Source: Fistularia commersonii (lineage: Eukaryota > Chordata > Actinopteri > Syngnathiformes > Fistulariidae). From it: DNA of 64,000 bases. The stretch spans positions 4,133,501-4,197,500 of the forward strand of contig JBBMNZ010000027.1 of the NCBI GenBank assembly GCA_037954325.1, written 5' to 3'. Below, piece after piece: positions 38,980-51,479 of this stretch. Position 1 is the stretch's first letter. Each line of letters begins with the position of its first letter. The translations under genes were made by a program, and so were the position numbers. The notes beneath the pieces are model-generated. The model worked only from the letters and a program-made list of their open reading frames with translations. It did no database searches and was not told where the DNA came from.

Positions 38980-41900
38980 CTAGACTTCTCCATCGACAGT
39001 GAGCTTGCTGCAGGAGCAGGAATCAAGGTGTTCCCTGTGAAACAAGAGAAGTTCTGCCTTTTCCTGCTGAAGTTCCTCCTGTTCCTTTTGCAGCTCTGCT
39101 CTTTCAGTCTCCAGCTCCTCTCTCTGTCTCAGCAAATCTTTTGCCTCCTCCTGTTGGGCTTTCCTAAGCAATTCAATTTGATCCTTCTCTGCAGCAGCAT
39201 CTCGGGTATATGCTGAACGTAGCTTCTCTAGGAGCTCCCTTTGATGCTCCAATGCCTGCGCCTCCTCCTTCTGTACCCTCCTCAAGGCTTCAATCAGCTC
39301 CCGCTCCCTCTTAAAAACCCGCCTGTCTTCCCCAGACAATGTTGCTCTGATCACATCTGCAGAACAGGGATGAATCAAATGATACGAGATTAGTCTCCGA
39401 ATTGTCTTCGATGCAGTAAAAAAAACTGAAAGGACAAGTTGGCTGCAGAGTAACTGAAATTGTTTTTTCTGCTTACTATGTTGAGTATTCCGTACCATGT
39501 CAGTGTATGTACCACAAACTATATCTTATTTTACTTTTTTCTTTTAAAATGAGCTCTTCTACTCAGCTCAGTGACAGGACCCATTCATTTAATGGATAGG
39601 AAGGGGTTCCTGACAGTCTCATTGATAGGGTTGTTTACTTAAAATATAAACCTCTTTGAAAGCCTACTCGAGTTGCGAATATATCTCAAATAATTTCTAG
39701 ATAGGCATGTAAGCACACTCCTTGATCAATCATCACTGGGGGGAAAAAATGGAACCTAGAACTTAATATATAAAGATGTATCCTGACACAATTAAAAAAA
39801 AAAAAAAAAACACCTTAATGTAAGTATTAAAAGCTAGACTTTGTGTACATGAAGCATTGGGTGCTCATTGTAATTTTCATTTAAAAAAACTAGAGTGATT
39901 AAATGTTTTAAAAGCCTACCAGATGCCTTTCTTTGCACTGTTGACGGGGCTGTAGATTTGTTTGAACCTTGAGATGAGTTAGAGGGAAGCGGCTTCAACA
40001 CGGAGTTCGTTTGAAGACAAACCTCCGGGTGTCTCTTCAGCATGTGACGTTGCAGGTTGCTGGTGCGGCCATCGAAGCATTCCAGTTTCTTGTAGCAAAT
40101 ACGACAACGAGCAGCGTCTAAGCTTTTCAAATGCTCAAAGTGTCTCCAAAGCCAGGTCTGCGAATTCGGTTTTGTTCTTGAAACTGGTTGACCTCTTGGA
40201 TCTCCTTCCGCTTGTTCCACTACATAACCTTGCACAGATGCCATGATGCCATTTATATCTGAACTCATAGCAGTTTCATTCACAGCCACTCCTTCTTCCA
40301 GTGTCACTTCCACTTCAGGAGAATCTAGAGGTATAGTTAGGACTGTAAGTTATATTGTGACACAAAGAAACACATGAATCTAGTGACCGACTTTTAGTTT
40401 TTGAAGTGGTTAAAAAAAAAAAAAGACGCCATGTGTGACATGTTGGCAAAAATAACTAATGAATTTCTAACCAAGTATGTGTTTCTACTGAGAGCTAAAT
40501 GTTTTGGATTGAAAAAAAGACATGTTTTTAACTTCAACATTTTCTCCATATACGAAACGTTTATAAAAGCCTTTTTTTTTTACATAACTACTAATGAGAC
40601 TTTGTCAAGGTATCAATAAAAGCTTACCAGAAAAGTCTGTTCTTTCGGTGCCCTCAGGAGCATTCAGTTCTTTAGAGGTGTTGGCCGGTGGATCTGAGAA
40701 AGTACTGGACAGCAGTGGCTTTTTCTGATTAGCTGCTCGCAGAGACACCTCCGGGTGTTTCTTGGATACATGACGATGTAAGTTGCTAGTGCTTTCAAAA
40801 TATTGTAGTGATTCCTTGCATATTAGACAGCGAGCAGAAGATCCACAGTCTGAACGCACAAAGTATTTCCAAATCATGCTCCGCAGATTCCTTTTTGTCT
40901 TTACAGGGGGAGGAATGCTCATGTCTACTAACATTTGTTCCACTGGAGCTCCATGTTCAGCCTCAAGGTCGACATTCATCGTTGAATTTATTTCAGCTTT
41001 CGTATCTGCTGGAATGGTCATAGTCTCTCCATCTTCCAGCGAAACTTCCACTTCGGGAAAGAACACAGAATTTAAAGTTATTTCAGTGTATTATGTAGAG
41101 GGTGCAACAACTTGTTGACTAATAGTAGAGCTAACTGTACTATTCCTTACATAGTACAGTCCTAAAGTAAACCATGAGAATTTTTGTTGATTGTCTAAAA
41201 ATAATAAAATCTATATTTTGGTAACAATAAAAGGAAATACATTTGTGGTCTGTACTACTGAGAATACTAGTTGTCATCATCATTGTAGCATGTGCATAAA
41301 ATACCATATGCTTATTGCAGTGTCTGTTATAACTTATTCCTCAGACTCACTGACCAGAGTCAGGTCAATGAATCTAATAATCTGACTCTGCTGTGTTTCC
41401 GTTGACCTGAGTGGGTGAACTGATACAGATGAATCATCGGACTCATCTGACTGTTTCCGGTGACTTTTCAGACTCGAATCAATGAACCAGTTCCCCCACG
41501 TCATGTGATTCAGTAGCGTTCGGGTGAGTCAACTAACCCGCCTTGTGTACTCAGCAGCAGCCAACCGGAAGACTGACAGGATCCGGGTTAATGGAGACCT
41601 CAGTCTCTTGAATCTTGATTTTGAACGAACAAACGAGTACTAATTATTCATTGCTTAAGGATTATTTCTGTGAGACAAACATAATGTTTATAGTAAATAA
41701 CATCTTCCTAAGCCTTCGCTCAGAGTAGAGCAGCAGACGTTCACTCAGGTACAGGAAGCGCTTTCCCAGCACCAGGAGACTGACCTTTGCTACTGTCTAG
41801 GGGTGACTTACTGGGTGAATCCTTCTGTAAGTGATCTGTTTTATTTCTGAAAGGGGACGGGTACTCTGAGTCGTTCGTTTTGAGAGAGGAGAGGGCTACT

Positions 41901-42669
41901 CTGAGTCATTCTTTTCATTAGTTGGTTTTGCGAAGGGTGAGGCTATTCACAAGTTGCTGACGAGTAAATGGAGACGCAGAATCATATGAGTCAGTAAAAT
42001 GACTCATGAGTTATGAACGGTTCGTTCACGACTCACACTCACTCATTTGGAGATTCATTAGCCTCTCTGCAGATGGAGGCAACGATCGTCCTCACAAGTT
42101 GTATGACGGAACATGATAGTTTAAGGACGTTCTTTTGTTAAAGAACCGTTCATGACTGCTGTCACTTAAATACATAAGAGGCATTGCTTTGTTTTGTGTC
42201 ATCCATAATCTGACAAGTCGTTAAATTCGAGACAAGCGCTAACCTTACGGTCGATGACTGTCAAGAATTGTTAGATGCGGCACCAGAATGTTAACTAATA
42301 GAGCAACCAAAAAAACCCATGCTAGGATCAAACTTTTTGAAACGTAATTAATAAGAAAAAAAACTTTAGACAGCCTATTATAAGCGATAAAATGTCTTTT
42401 TTTTATTATTTTTTATTGAACTGACCTGAGCAAAAATGTTCACTGTCCGCCTCCATGACCACCGCTCTGCCGGTGGAGACGCCGCGGGCTCCTCGCCCTT
42501 CGCCCGGCTTGAGGCCCAGTGTGGTGGGGTGCTTGGCCCGCAGGTGCCTCAGCATCGCAGTCGTGGTTCCCTGTTCACGTTTACCCAAAATGTTTTTACA
42601 AAGTACGCACTGAACTGAACCGGGTCCCGTTTTGAAGAAACGCCACACTACACTTCTCTTGCGCGCCAT
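38980..42669 (-). CDS. Triple BED zinc-finger protein with C-terminal coiled coil (ZBED-like)
   Basis: Four exons in transcription order: 42669-42426, 41050-40628, 40324-39920, 39356-38980. They encode 482 residues, and all three introns are phase 1. Exons 1, 2 and 3 each carry one BED finger: Cys21, Cys24, His42, His47; Cys156, Cys159, His175, His180; Cys296, Cys299, His316, His321, each preceded by the usual Trp (9, 142, 282). Exons 2 and 3 are copies of each other (VEVSLEDGE versus VEVTLEEGV, HPEVSL versus HPEVCL, KPLLSS versus KPLPSN). Exon 4 is a Glu/Lys/Arg-rich coiled coil (about 370-465) and ends CSCSKLTVDGEV. BED fingers bind DNA and come from hAT-type transposases, but no transposase core or hAT dimerisation domain is present. 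Probably a nuclear DNA-binding dimer; I cannot name an orthologue. The start ATG has A at -3 and G at +4. Confidence 0.85.
41051..42425 (-). other. Intron 1 of the triple-BED gene; GAGTCA-rich segment
   Basis: Within 41340-42060 the motif TGACTC/GAGTCA or a close variant occurs about ten times on both strands, ending in ATGAACGGTTCGTTCACGAC, an imperfect palindrome. The pattern resembles dispersed repeats of fish genomes. Full sites would also fit AP-1. The rest of the intron is plain. Confidence 0.5.
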
Positions 42670-43289
42670 GTTTGTCGTTCACGCCGTTTTACCGACATAC
42701 GTTAACCGTGTCCTGGTCGAACCAGCTACTGAATTACCCGCGGAGGTTAAAGAGAATATAATCCAATAATCAATGTATCACAAGGGTACTTCTGCTCAAG
42801 ACGAAACATTTAATATACTCGCCGTGTTAGTCATACCTCTAACGCTCCTATTGTAGCCTCGCTAGATGTTTTCTTCTGTTCTTCTTCTACGCAAATAGCA
42901 GCACTTGGGGGTTGGTAGCGCCCCCTATCGGCGTGGAGTGCTTATTACACCCACATATGCCCTGGAACGATAAATATAGCTGGTCTTGCTCTTAAAAATG
43001 ACAATCAGTCATTATTTTGAATACCGGAATACAGGACATCAGCTGAAGGCTAATCAACTTGCTAATTCACTCATGGCGCCAACAAAACGTTTGACAACAC
43101 AATTATGGCAGCATGAAACAAGTGAAAGACCCATACCACATAAAAAAATAAACCTTCCTTAAGACACAGCCCCTTAGTCCATATACATATCTGAAAGTTC
43201 CAGCTTTATTTGCATAAATCACCTCTTGAAGAATGACATAGAAGAGAAGCCACAATTTCTTCCTCATTTTTATCATCATGCACTAATAT
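42670..43289 (-). other. Upstream region of the triple-BED gene
   Basis: No coding exon. The promoter should lie in the first 200 bases. Around 42880-42945 a segment with TTCTTCTTCTACG and GCGCCCCCTATCGGCG looks like a fragment of a dispersed fish repeat. Confidence 0.4.
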
Positions 43290-43790
43290 GGGGCCAGATC
43301 ACTGTGGCAGCAGATCATTTCTCTACTGCCCCTTGGGTCATTTCGCAGCCAACAGGTCCTTGTCCTACCTCAGGGCCTTCACCCAGTCTTACATGCCTGG
43401 AAAACCAAGGGGCCTACGGGGCATTCTGACTCGATGCTTGAATAATTGGGGACAACCACCCTGGTCTGGCACTCCACAGGCACTGTACCTGCACTCGATG
43501 CAGCACTGCAGAGACGCGCCAACCGAGACATCCCTACGGTGTCCAGAGTCTTCAGCATCTCAGGATGGATGTAACTGCCTTAGTGACCTCTGCCAGAGAG
43601 ATGGGTGTGCCTCCAAAGTCTTCAGGCAGGGCCTTCCCTATGGAAGACATGTTGTTTGGATACCCCCAAGTCTAGACAGCAGGTCCCCTTCCATGCTAAA
43701 CGCAGCTTGGGTCAGTCCTGCCCTTCACTTCCTGAGTTGCTATATGGTTCTGCAGGAAGTCATTGAGGCTGAATGCAAGTCTGACTCCAT
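43290..43790 (-). mobile_element. Decayed LINE, reverse-transcriptase fragment
   Basis: On the minus strand, broken frames read FGGTPISLAEVTKAV (plus positions about 43570-43630) and then IHPEMLKTLDTVGMSRLARL and GTVPVECQTRVVVPNY (about 43450-43560). These match the amino-terminal part of the reverse transcriptase of common fish non-LTR elements. The stretch between the two blocks, including the usual GKAPG motif, is missing, and stops and frame changes follow. The plus strand happens to be open for 221 codons here, which is a shadow. Confidence 0.65.
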
Positions 43791-43959
43791 AGCCTCCCTA
43801 AACCCAACTCCCATGCCCGAATTATTGCTTCTGTATGTATGTCCTTCTGAACTCTTGCATTGGTCAACTTCAGAGAAAAAAAGTCCAACCCCTCTCAGGG
43901 AGTTTGGTTCCAGAGCCTTTGCAGTGTGTGAAGTTGAGACAACCTATATCTAACTGGTA

Positions 43960-46959
43960 CTGTTCTACTTCCTGCACAAGCTTAGGCTACATTCACCAGC
44001 ATCAAACCCAACCCCAATTCCATTTCTGTATTCTGGATGCACAAACAAAAGCAACACTTTAAACAAATGACTCCTCCTTGGCTCATGATTTTATTAATTA
44101 GAACATGTAACATCCATTAGGTCTGAAATCCCATTGACAAGTGTGTTTTATGTGCATCTCCTTTGTGCTTGTTGTTTCAAACAGAAGTTTAACATTTGGT
44201 ACCTGAGGTCTCCTCCTTCACGAGTCACAGCGAAAAGTTTATATTGTTCATTGTTCTGTAACCTAAGTTACGTCTCTCTTATAATATATGGATGCCTCCT
44301 TATTTGGCAGGTGTGTCTGAGTGAGGTAGGCATTATTGAAATATCTTAAGAGTAAATATTTAAGATGACCACAGTAAGCAGCGCTCAGGTCCACTGTTAA
44401 GCAAACTGGAGTTTTTAAGGAGTGTTGCACTGCAGAGCAGAACAGTAGATTACACACCTCCGGAAAACAAAGGCAAGGTAATATTTCAGTGCATCTAGCA
44501 CAGGGTTGGTTTAGGAGTATTACCTAAATGCGGATTTTCAGTTGTCTACACACAGATGTGGTAAAAATACAATGCTCATTTTTCTCAAATACTTTCTTCA
44601 TACTGTTTTGCTCAGGAATCCGTCCCTAGGTATAAGTTGTAGGTTGATAATGCTTTTTAAAAACAAAATGTAATCTACAACTGACCAAGAAACGTCCTTT
44701 AAAATCAGCAGGAAAAAACCACATTCTCAGAACCATCCATACATGATTTCTAAGTAGAAAATACTTCATGTTCACAAAATATTACATGAAAACCAAATAC
44801 AAATGGGCAAAATTCATATTAAATGAAGCTGGAGATTTCAAATGATAGAACAGGTTTTATTAAAGGAGATTATCCATGACTCAGGTGAACAGTACAGTTA
44901 CAAGATAAATATTACAGCTTTAACAGAAATTCACAGGCTGGAACACACAAACATTGAAAAACAATACAAAAAAAGCATTTTTCACACCATAACAAATAAA
45001 TACGGAATTAACATACAAACAAGAAAATCTTCCTTGAACAGCCAAATGCCAAAATGAATTCTGCGGTGAGCTGACAGAAACAAGATTAGCTCTGCAACTG
45101 TAATAACATGGCATCATACAGAATACCAATGCAAAAAAAAAAAAAAGACAAAGCAAACTAAGAATGTGGTTGGAATGTCTTCATAGTGTCAGGCCTGGGT
45201 TCTTGATGCAGTCATTGGGATGTATGTTCTGAAGAAAGTGTGTAAACTCAGCTCATGTTTTTTAAAAGCGCGGTCGGGATAGTGTGAGGTAAACATTTAT
45301 ATATGTTAATATTTAGATCCTGAGTATGGTGTGTATGGGTAGGGGGTGGGGGGGTCTATTCACACCCAAACAATCCGTTTGCAGCACTTTCAGCAGGAAC
45401 AAAAGTTCCAGCCATTGTCGAGGATGGTCAGCAAAACTGGGATGCAGTGATCGACTACAACAACCACAAACATAAACCATAAACTCCTGCCAAGCTCAAA
45501 TCCAGTGGTTTAACACAAAAAAAAAAAAAAAAAAATTAAAAGGAAAATAAAATCAGTTTGGAGGGCAGACATGACCCCACTCTGTGGATATTTAACACCG
45601 GCTGATAACTTTCAACGCACTGACTGTACTATAAAACTTTAAAATTACCTCAAGGAGGATCAAAAATGTAAACAAATGTTCTCCACGCAATCTAAAGTAC
45701 ATTTAGTCATCAAATAATCCTCACGTATTTCGTCTAAAAACGGAATGGTTTACAATAAAACAAATAAAACAACAGCAGAATGTCTGGTAGAATCTGCGCC
45801 TAGTCATGTAAAATTTGAAATTCTACTTCAAGTCAGTATCACACACTTTCTCCAACAGCTTGAAGCTGTTACCTTTGTTATTGCTCAGCAGAATAGATTA
45901 CAATGCTCAAATTATTTTATTGGAGAACGATCCAAAAAACTCTGAGTGTCAAATTCCATAGTTAATTATTAATTATCTATATTCAACCTCCTCAAAACGG
46001 ATACATTACGCTCAAATGACGATGTGGAAAAAGGGATGCTTTAGAGGTAGCTTGATTTTTCCCATCTTGATATCTTTTTGAGGAGGTTACAGTCTGTTTT
46101 TGAGCAACAAGAAGTATTGCTTCAAGAACTGGGCACCGAATAATTAAAAAAAAAAAGAAAAAGAAAAAAAAAAGACAAATTTCTCACAATTCCTCGTATG
46201 TTTTGAGTTTCAAATGCTACAGAATGAAACCCCTAGCAGTGTTTCATATTATCGGCTTAAAACTCAGTTTACGATTATCAGACATTCTGAGATTGGAAAA
46301 CGAAAAAATAAAACAAAAAAGAGTAAACTTCATAAAGCTCAGTTTTTCTTTTTCTGAAAGTAATTTGAAGTGCCATTGGTGGAGCGTCGGTTGAATTCTG
46401 CCATTGTCACCACAGTGGCGGGGCCTGCTTGTTGCAAACACATCAGCAACAGATGGTCTAACGTTCTTTCACTGCCCTACATTTACAGTTCTCATTGTTT
46501 CATAGATTCCTGGCTCGGACAAACAACTAGAAGCCAAACTGTTCAGCTCAAAATCCAAATGAACCACTTCTTAGCTGGTAACCCCAGACACATCAGCCAA
46601 CGACTATCTGTAAGTCAAGACATTCAGGTAAACTGGCCTGTTACCGCACATATCATCCCTGGACATTTCGTTTGTGGGGAGCTTTTAGGACATTTTGGCG
46701 GGGCAGTTGGAACCAGTCACTAAATGGAAAGTCCTTTTAAGGAGAACCAGAATAATGGAGCTGTTGAAATTGTTGTGTGACTGCGGGGGCGCAAACATTC
46801 TCAATGCAGTGATATTGTATCAATCAAAATATGCGGCTCAAATGTGACAATTAGAAAAAAAGAAGCAGAAAGTAGTCATAAGTGATGTAAATTGCAGAAG
46901 CAGCTGTCTTGCAAACATTCAGGGCCCAGTTGTGTCAGTTGTGTAATGGTTGCACTGAT
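43960..46959 (-). other. gfod2: gfod2 3' UTR and intergenic sequence
   Basis: 3 kb of AT-rich sequence with several A-runs and no coding exon. Minus-strand AATAAA at 45916-45921 and 44856-44861 are possible gfod2 poly(A) signals, about 1.0 and 2.1 kb after the stop. A true intergenic boundary cannot be set. Confidence 0.45.
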
Positions 46960-49639
46960 TCAGCTCTTATTTCTCTGCAGAGCTTCGCACAGGTTGTGGT
47001 TGGGATCTGGCTCTTGACTCATGATCTCGACGCATTCCCACTCCCCGCTGCAGCTGGACCGCTTCACAGCCTCCACAACAGTCTGCACATACAGGCCATC
47101 CTCGAACGTCGACGCTGTGGCGACCGGCCCGCGCTCCCAAGACCTGCGCTCCTCGTGAGCCTGAAAACACTGTCTCAGTGCCTTTACCATGGCGCCCAAA
47201 CCCTGCAGGTGAGGCAGGGGCATCTCTTTCACCTCCGGTCCGGCCCACCCGCTGTCTCCCAGCAACAGCTCCTCGCCTTTGCTGCCATTGCGTTGACCGT
47301 AGAGTTCCGTTCCCCGAGCTATTAACCTTCCGGCAGATCCAACTATCATGACCTCGTGTATGAACGACCCTGGCATGTTGAAGTTAAGGGTCACAGTGCA
47401 GCACACGCCACTGGAGCAAGGCCCGGGTCCGCCCATCAACATTTGAAAGGAGCAAAAATCATCACTCGTGACTCGTCGGATGCCTCGGATCGTTTCATTT
47501 TGTTGCACAAATGTCCGCAGTAGGCCGTGAACGCGATGGGCCCGGGCCCCAGTTAGGTAGCTTAGGAGGTCGATGATGGCAGAGCCGACGGTGTGCAGAC
47601 CGCCTCCTCCCATCAGCTCCTCACAAGTCCAACCGTACGACTGGTCCAGGAGACTGGGGCCGTACACCCGGACATCGCACACCTGCATGTCTCCGACATA
47701 TCCTTCCGCCAGTCGCTGGTGCATGGCCACAAATGCGGGCAGGAAGCGCAGGGTATTACCCATGATGCTGAGCAGCTGGGGATAATACATGGCTGCCCTC
47801 ACCATCTTGAATGAATCCAGGGCAGTTGCAGCTTTCTCACAGACAACATTCTTCCCTATACCTGTGAAGGAAGAGACAGTGATACGGGTTATTTCTCTTC
47901 AGGGAATTTTGGTTAGTTGATACACCAAATCGCAAGAAACATATGAATAAAGGTTGAAATTACTAAAAGCCCAAGATGAGGAGGGAGATTTTCAATGAGG
48001 GACACACCCATAACAACTTGGCTCCAAGAGAAAGACGCAGCAGCAATGTAGAGGCTCAGAACTGCCGTTTTTATGTTGGCTTTTGAAAATCGGTCGACCA
48101 CTTCACTAGACCTGGTCTGGGAGCGATAGTATTTTTCTTTCTGTTTCTACAACTACTGACCGACATGGCATGGGAGAGGAATCGTGTTAGTTATCTGTGT
48201 GTATTCAAGTTTTTTGTGTACCTCTCCTGTTAAGTCTATCTAGATTACTGATCAGTTGGCCCCTCCCTCCTCTAATGGCCAACAAATAATCAAACTCTAT
48301 CATTGGAACACTGCAGTGTTAATTACCGTATCAAAAAAATCCTAAATGGACAGATGAAAGGCAGGATTTATTTTCATCATACAATTAGTGGGAACAAATG
48401 TCTCATTTAGAACTGAACATTAGGCAGCTCTGAAAATAGTTAGGTTAAGCTATTAAAAAGTCATTATCACACACTCACTGACTGTCTTCCACATTACATC
48501 AACCATTAAAGGAAAACAAACACTATTAACTTGTTGAATAATGTTCTACAATGCTTCCTGTTAAAATTGTTATTTGGTCTATGCAAACTGTAGCAATGAT
48601 TTACATTTTTTTTCCCCACACAAAGCAGCGAGCTCAGTTTGATCGCAATCACCTGCGGTCATAAGTAAATGCAAACTAGCGCAAACGCCAATACTTTGAG
48701 CTTTTCTGCATGTTACTGGAGTATTCAAGTCTTGCTTTGAAAGGAGCCATAACTTGTTCTAAGTAGACAAAATGTTAACATCCTGCTGCACCCACATGGG
48801 ACAGGGCAGGGGGGCACCAACAATCTGTAGTGCCACTTGGACTCTGTGCTGGGTTCAGGTTCTATGGTGGGGAATCACTCAGGAAGTTGCAACTAGAAGA
48901 GGAAGCTGAGATCAACGTTCAGGAATTCCATTAGACGCGTTAACGCCGCGTACCTCCTCCGCACTGAATGTGTTGCACAGATATGAGAAATCTCCCGAAA
49001 GGTCTTCAGGGACAGGGAAATATTTTTACTATCATCTGACAGTGAGCACAACTGAAGAAAAAAGCACACTGAAAACTCTGCGGCAGAATCCTGGCATCTG
49101 AATGTCAGGTTTAGTGGTGTTCCAGTAAACCTGCTGGACAAGCTGGGTCTGGTCTCATCATCAGGTGAAACCTGCCATAATATTAAGTACTTGACTGATC
49201 CAGCAGGATTCTATTTTATCTCAGGAATGCTGTTTGGTTTATAGCTGGAGGAATGAGAGTGTGTATAAAGTATAAACACAGTACACCTTGTGCAGGCCCA
49301 AGGCATTTAGACAGGAAATTTTTGCAAGAGCTGAGAATCTTCGATAGTATTTAACTGAACAGATATTTGTCTTTTTGGTGCCTTACCTAGTGCTTTGACA
49401 GCAATCTGGCGCGCCATCGAGGGTGGAATATAAATACAAACAAGGTCGACATCTTGGTGCAGCAGGACATCGTCCGATCGGCTGGTGTGAAAGGGTATCC
49501 CAAGCTCCCTGGCTAAATAGCATGCTTCCTCTTCGCTTCGCCCCCACAGTGCATGAACCTCGAAGCCTTCGGCTTTCAGCAGCGGGACCAGCACTCGGGC
49601 TGTGCTCCCTGTGCCGAATACACCCACTCCTGGCAGCAT
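46960..49639 (-). CDS. gfod2: GFOD2, glucose-fructose oxidoreductase domain protein 2
   Basis: Two coding exons: 49639-49387 and 47861-46960, joined at a phase 1 intron, give 384 residues (human 385). The N-terminus MLPGVGVFGTGSTARVLVP is a Rossmann NAD(P)-binding fold with GTGSTA at 9-14; the middle has IGKNVVCEKAATALDSFKM, the position where relatives use Glu-Lys-Pro. The C-terminal GFO/IDH/MocA-type domain includes DELMGGGGLHT-like ELMGGGGLHTVGSAIIDLL and TLNFNMPGSFIHEVMIVGS, ending EALQRNKS. The family's enzyme activity is not established; GFOD2 is described as secreted and matrix-associated although no clear signal peptide is visible. The start sits in GCCACCATG, a near-perfect context. 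A small insertion (GPGPCSSG) precedes VCCTVTLN. GFOD1 is the alternative; thap11 and nrn1l as neighbours favour GFOD2. Confidence 0.93.
47862..49386 (-). other. gfod2: gfod2 coding intron
   Basis: 1.5 kb between the two coding exons. No repeat or RNA gene is recognised. A minus-strand open frame at 48893-49141 has no family resemblance. Confidence 0.65.
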
Positions 49640-49731
49640 GGTGGCGTCTCTCACGTATGAACCATGGCCAAATTGACTGACGTTTCAACGGCAGACTCGT
49701 CACATGTCTGTCAAGGACTGGATATCAGAAC

Positions 49732-49842
49732 TTCCTGGCTCTGAAAAAAAACAATTGAAGGTAATATACACTGTTTATATATATATATCACAAAAAATTC
49801 CTGGCTCTGAAGAAAACAATTGACAGGTAATATACAATGTTC
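49732..49842. repeat. Imperfect direct duplication of about 45 bp
   Basis: A block starting TTCCTGGCTCTGAA and ending in GGTAATATACA-TGTT occurs at 49732-49772 and again at 49797-49842, separated by a TA run. The second copy leads directly into the GT microsatellite. Confidence 0.8.

Positions 49843-49845
<3 letters not shown>

Positions 49846-49908
<63 letters not shown>
49846..49908. repeat. (GT)n microsatellite
   Basis: A 63-base almost pure GT run just upstream of gfod2 coding exon 1 (minus-strand sense), followed by a short TA run. Confidence 0.95.
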
Positions 49909-49911
<3 letters not shown>

Positions 49912-51479
49912 TGAGTACATATATATATGTGTGTATGTGTCACAATTTATTTTAGGGTTGAAGTTAGGTAAAAATAGTTCAGGAAATGAATATCATTACT
50001 TCCTCAAAGTTATAGCTACTTCCCCATTATACTTGAAATAATGAATCAAACACCAACAGTCTGACATATTCAGGTTTCATCATCACTGGTATTTAAATCT
50101 GGACCAAGAAAAGGAAAATGGACATCTTATTTATGAGTCATTAAGGTGAGAGCTGTAAAGGCGCTACACTAATCAAAATCTTGTTCAGTTACTGCCCTCA
50201 GAGGGCAAAGACTGGATTTATCTCCCAGCTGTGGTAATTGTACAGAGAAACAGGATAAACATGTCAGATGGATGTCTCGACCAGGTTCTTATCAGGTGTT
50301 TGACAAGTACTTAGATTGTGTCCTGCTGCATAGTCAACATGCCATTCCATAGCAACTCCACACCCACGGGTCATCATCGATCATCATCATTTGTACAACT
50401 CGACATGTGCATTTACTTCTTAATAATAATAATTATGTGGCCATAAATGAATAAGTGTGGCTGTGACCTGGTGACTGATTATACCCATATGCACATTAAC
50501 ACCACTCAATCAAGCTTTCCTCTTTACAAAGTAGCCCGTGGTTATGAATCAATACTCTAAATAGAGAATTGGGGCTCCAAATATAAATTATTAAATCTAA
50601 GTATTAAAAACAAATAAATAAAATTGGATAACATTTTAAGCATAATATCACAATCTGAAATTACTTGTAAAGATTATTGAAAAGATTATCATGACACAGG
50701 TCTCACAGATTTTGTTTTGTCCCTCGACCTGATACAACAAGTTGGACCAGATGAAAAATTCTGAATGTCTAGGTAAATCTGCCATTATGCAAAATTGAGC
50801 CAACCTTGAAATATTCACCTCATGGCAATTACGGAAAAAAATTAATGGAAAACGATGTCACAGTTGAGTCTAATGACTAAAAAGTTTGCCCTTGTCAACG
50901 CTGCTTATTTCAACACAGTTTTGTGTATTACTACGCTAGTCAGGTTCACTTCCTGTTGAGTATCTCTCAACTGAAAGGTAGTTTTGGTGTCTGAATGCAA
51001 TGGATTTCAGTCCTTTAGGTGTAACTGTTTACCAACATATGACTAGAGAAGCTGACAGCAGTATTACAGTAACAACATGGAGTAAGAGCTGTCCTCTTTG
51101 AGTTGTTAGATCTGATATATCATTTACCATCAAAATAAATGCTTGAAGCAGATAGCTTGTTTGTACAAGAGGCTCACATGTAGACGCAGGACTGTGCGGT
51201 CAGATGAAGTTATGTATTCAAAAGTATTCTGGTGTTAGAAACATTTTCCATGCATTGGATCGCATTTAATGTTTTGCTCATTACATAGACGACCGAAGTT
51301 CATATTCTTGACTTGTATACTAGCCTCCGATTGCAGCTACTATTTGATCGCGGTCAATGTGGCAGTAAAAAGCTATTTCAGCAGATTCACGGAAAACTAC
51401 ACGTACATTTATTTGGCAAGAGGAGGCAAAGAAATCACGTATTCACCTCACTAACAGCCGATAGCCTCGCCATCAGAGA
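49909..51479. other. Presumed gfod2 5' UTR intron
   Basis: AT-rich, with no coding exon or recognisable element. Confidence 0.4.

Noticed and set aside
43288..43953. 221-codon open frame on the plus strand
   Set aside because: The minus strand shows decayed LINE reverse-transcriptase blocks; the plus frame has no family features.
46960..49639. Assignment of this gene to GFOD1
   Set aside because: The paralogues are similar, but the C-terminal EALQRN and MLPGVGVFGTG start, plus thap11/nrn1l neighbours, fit GFOD2 better; not fully excluded.
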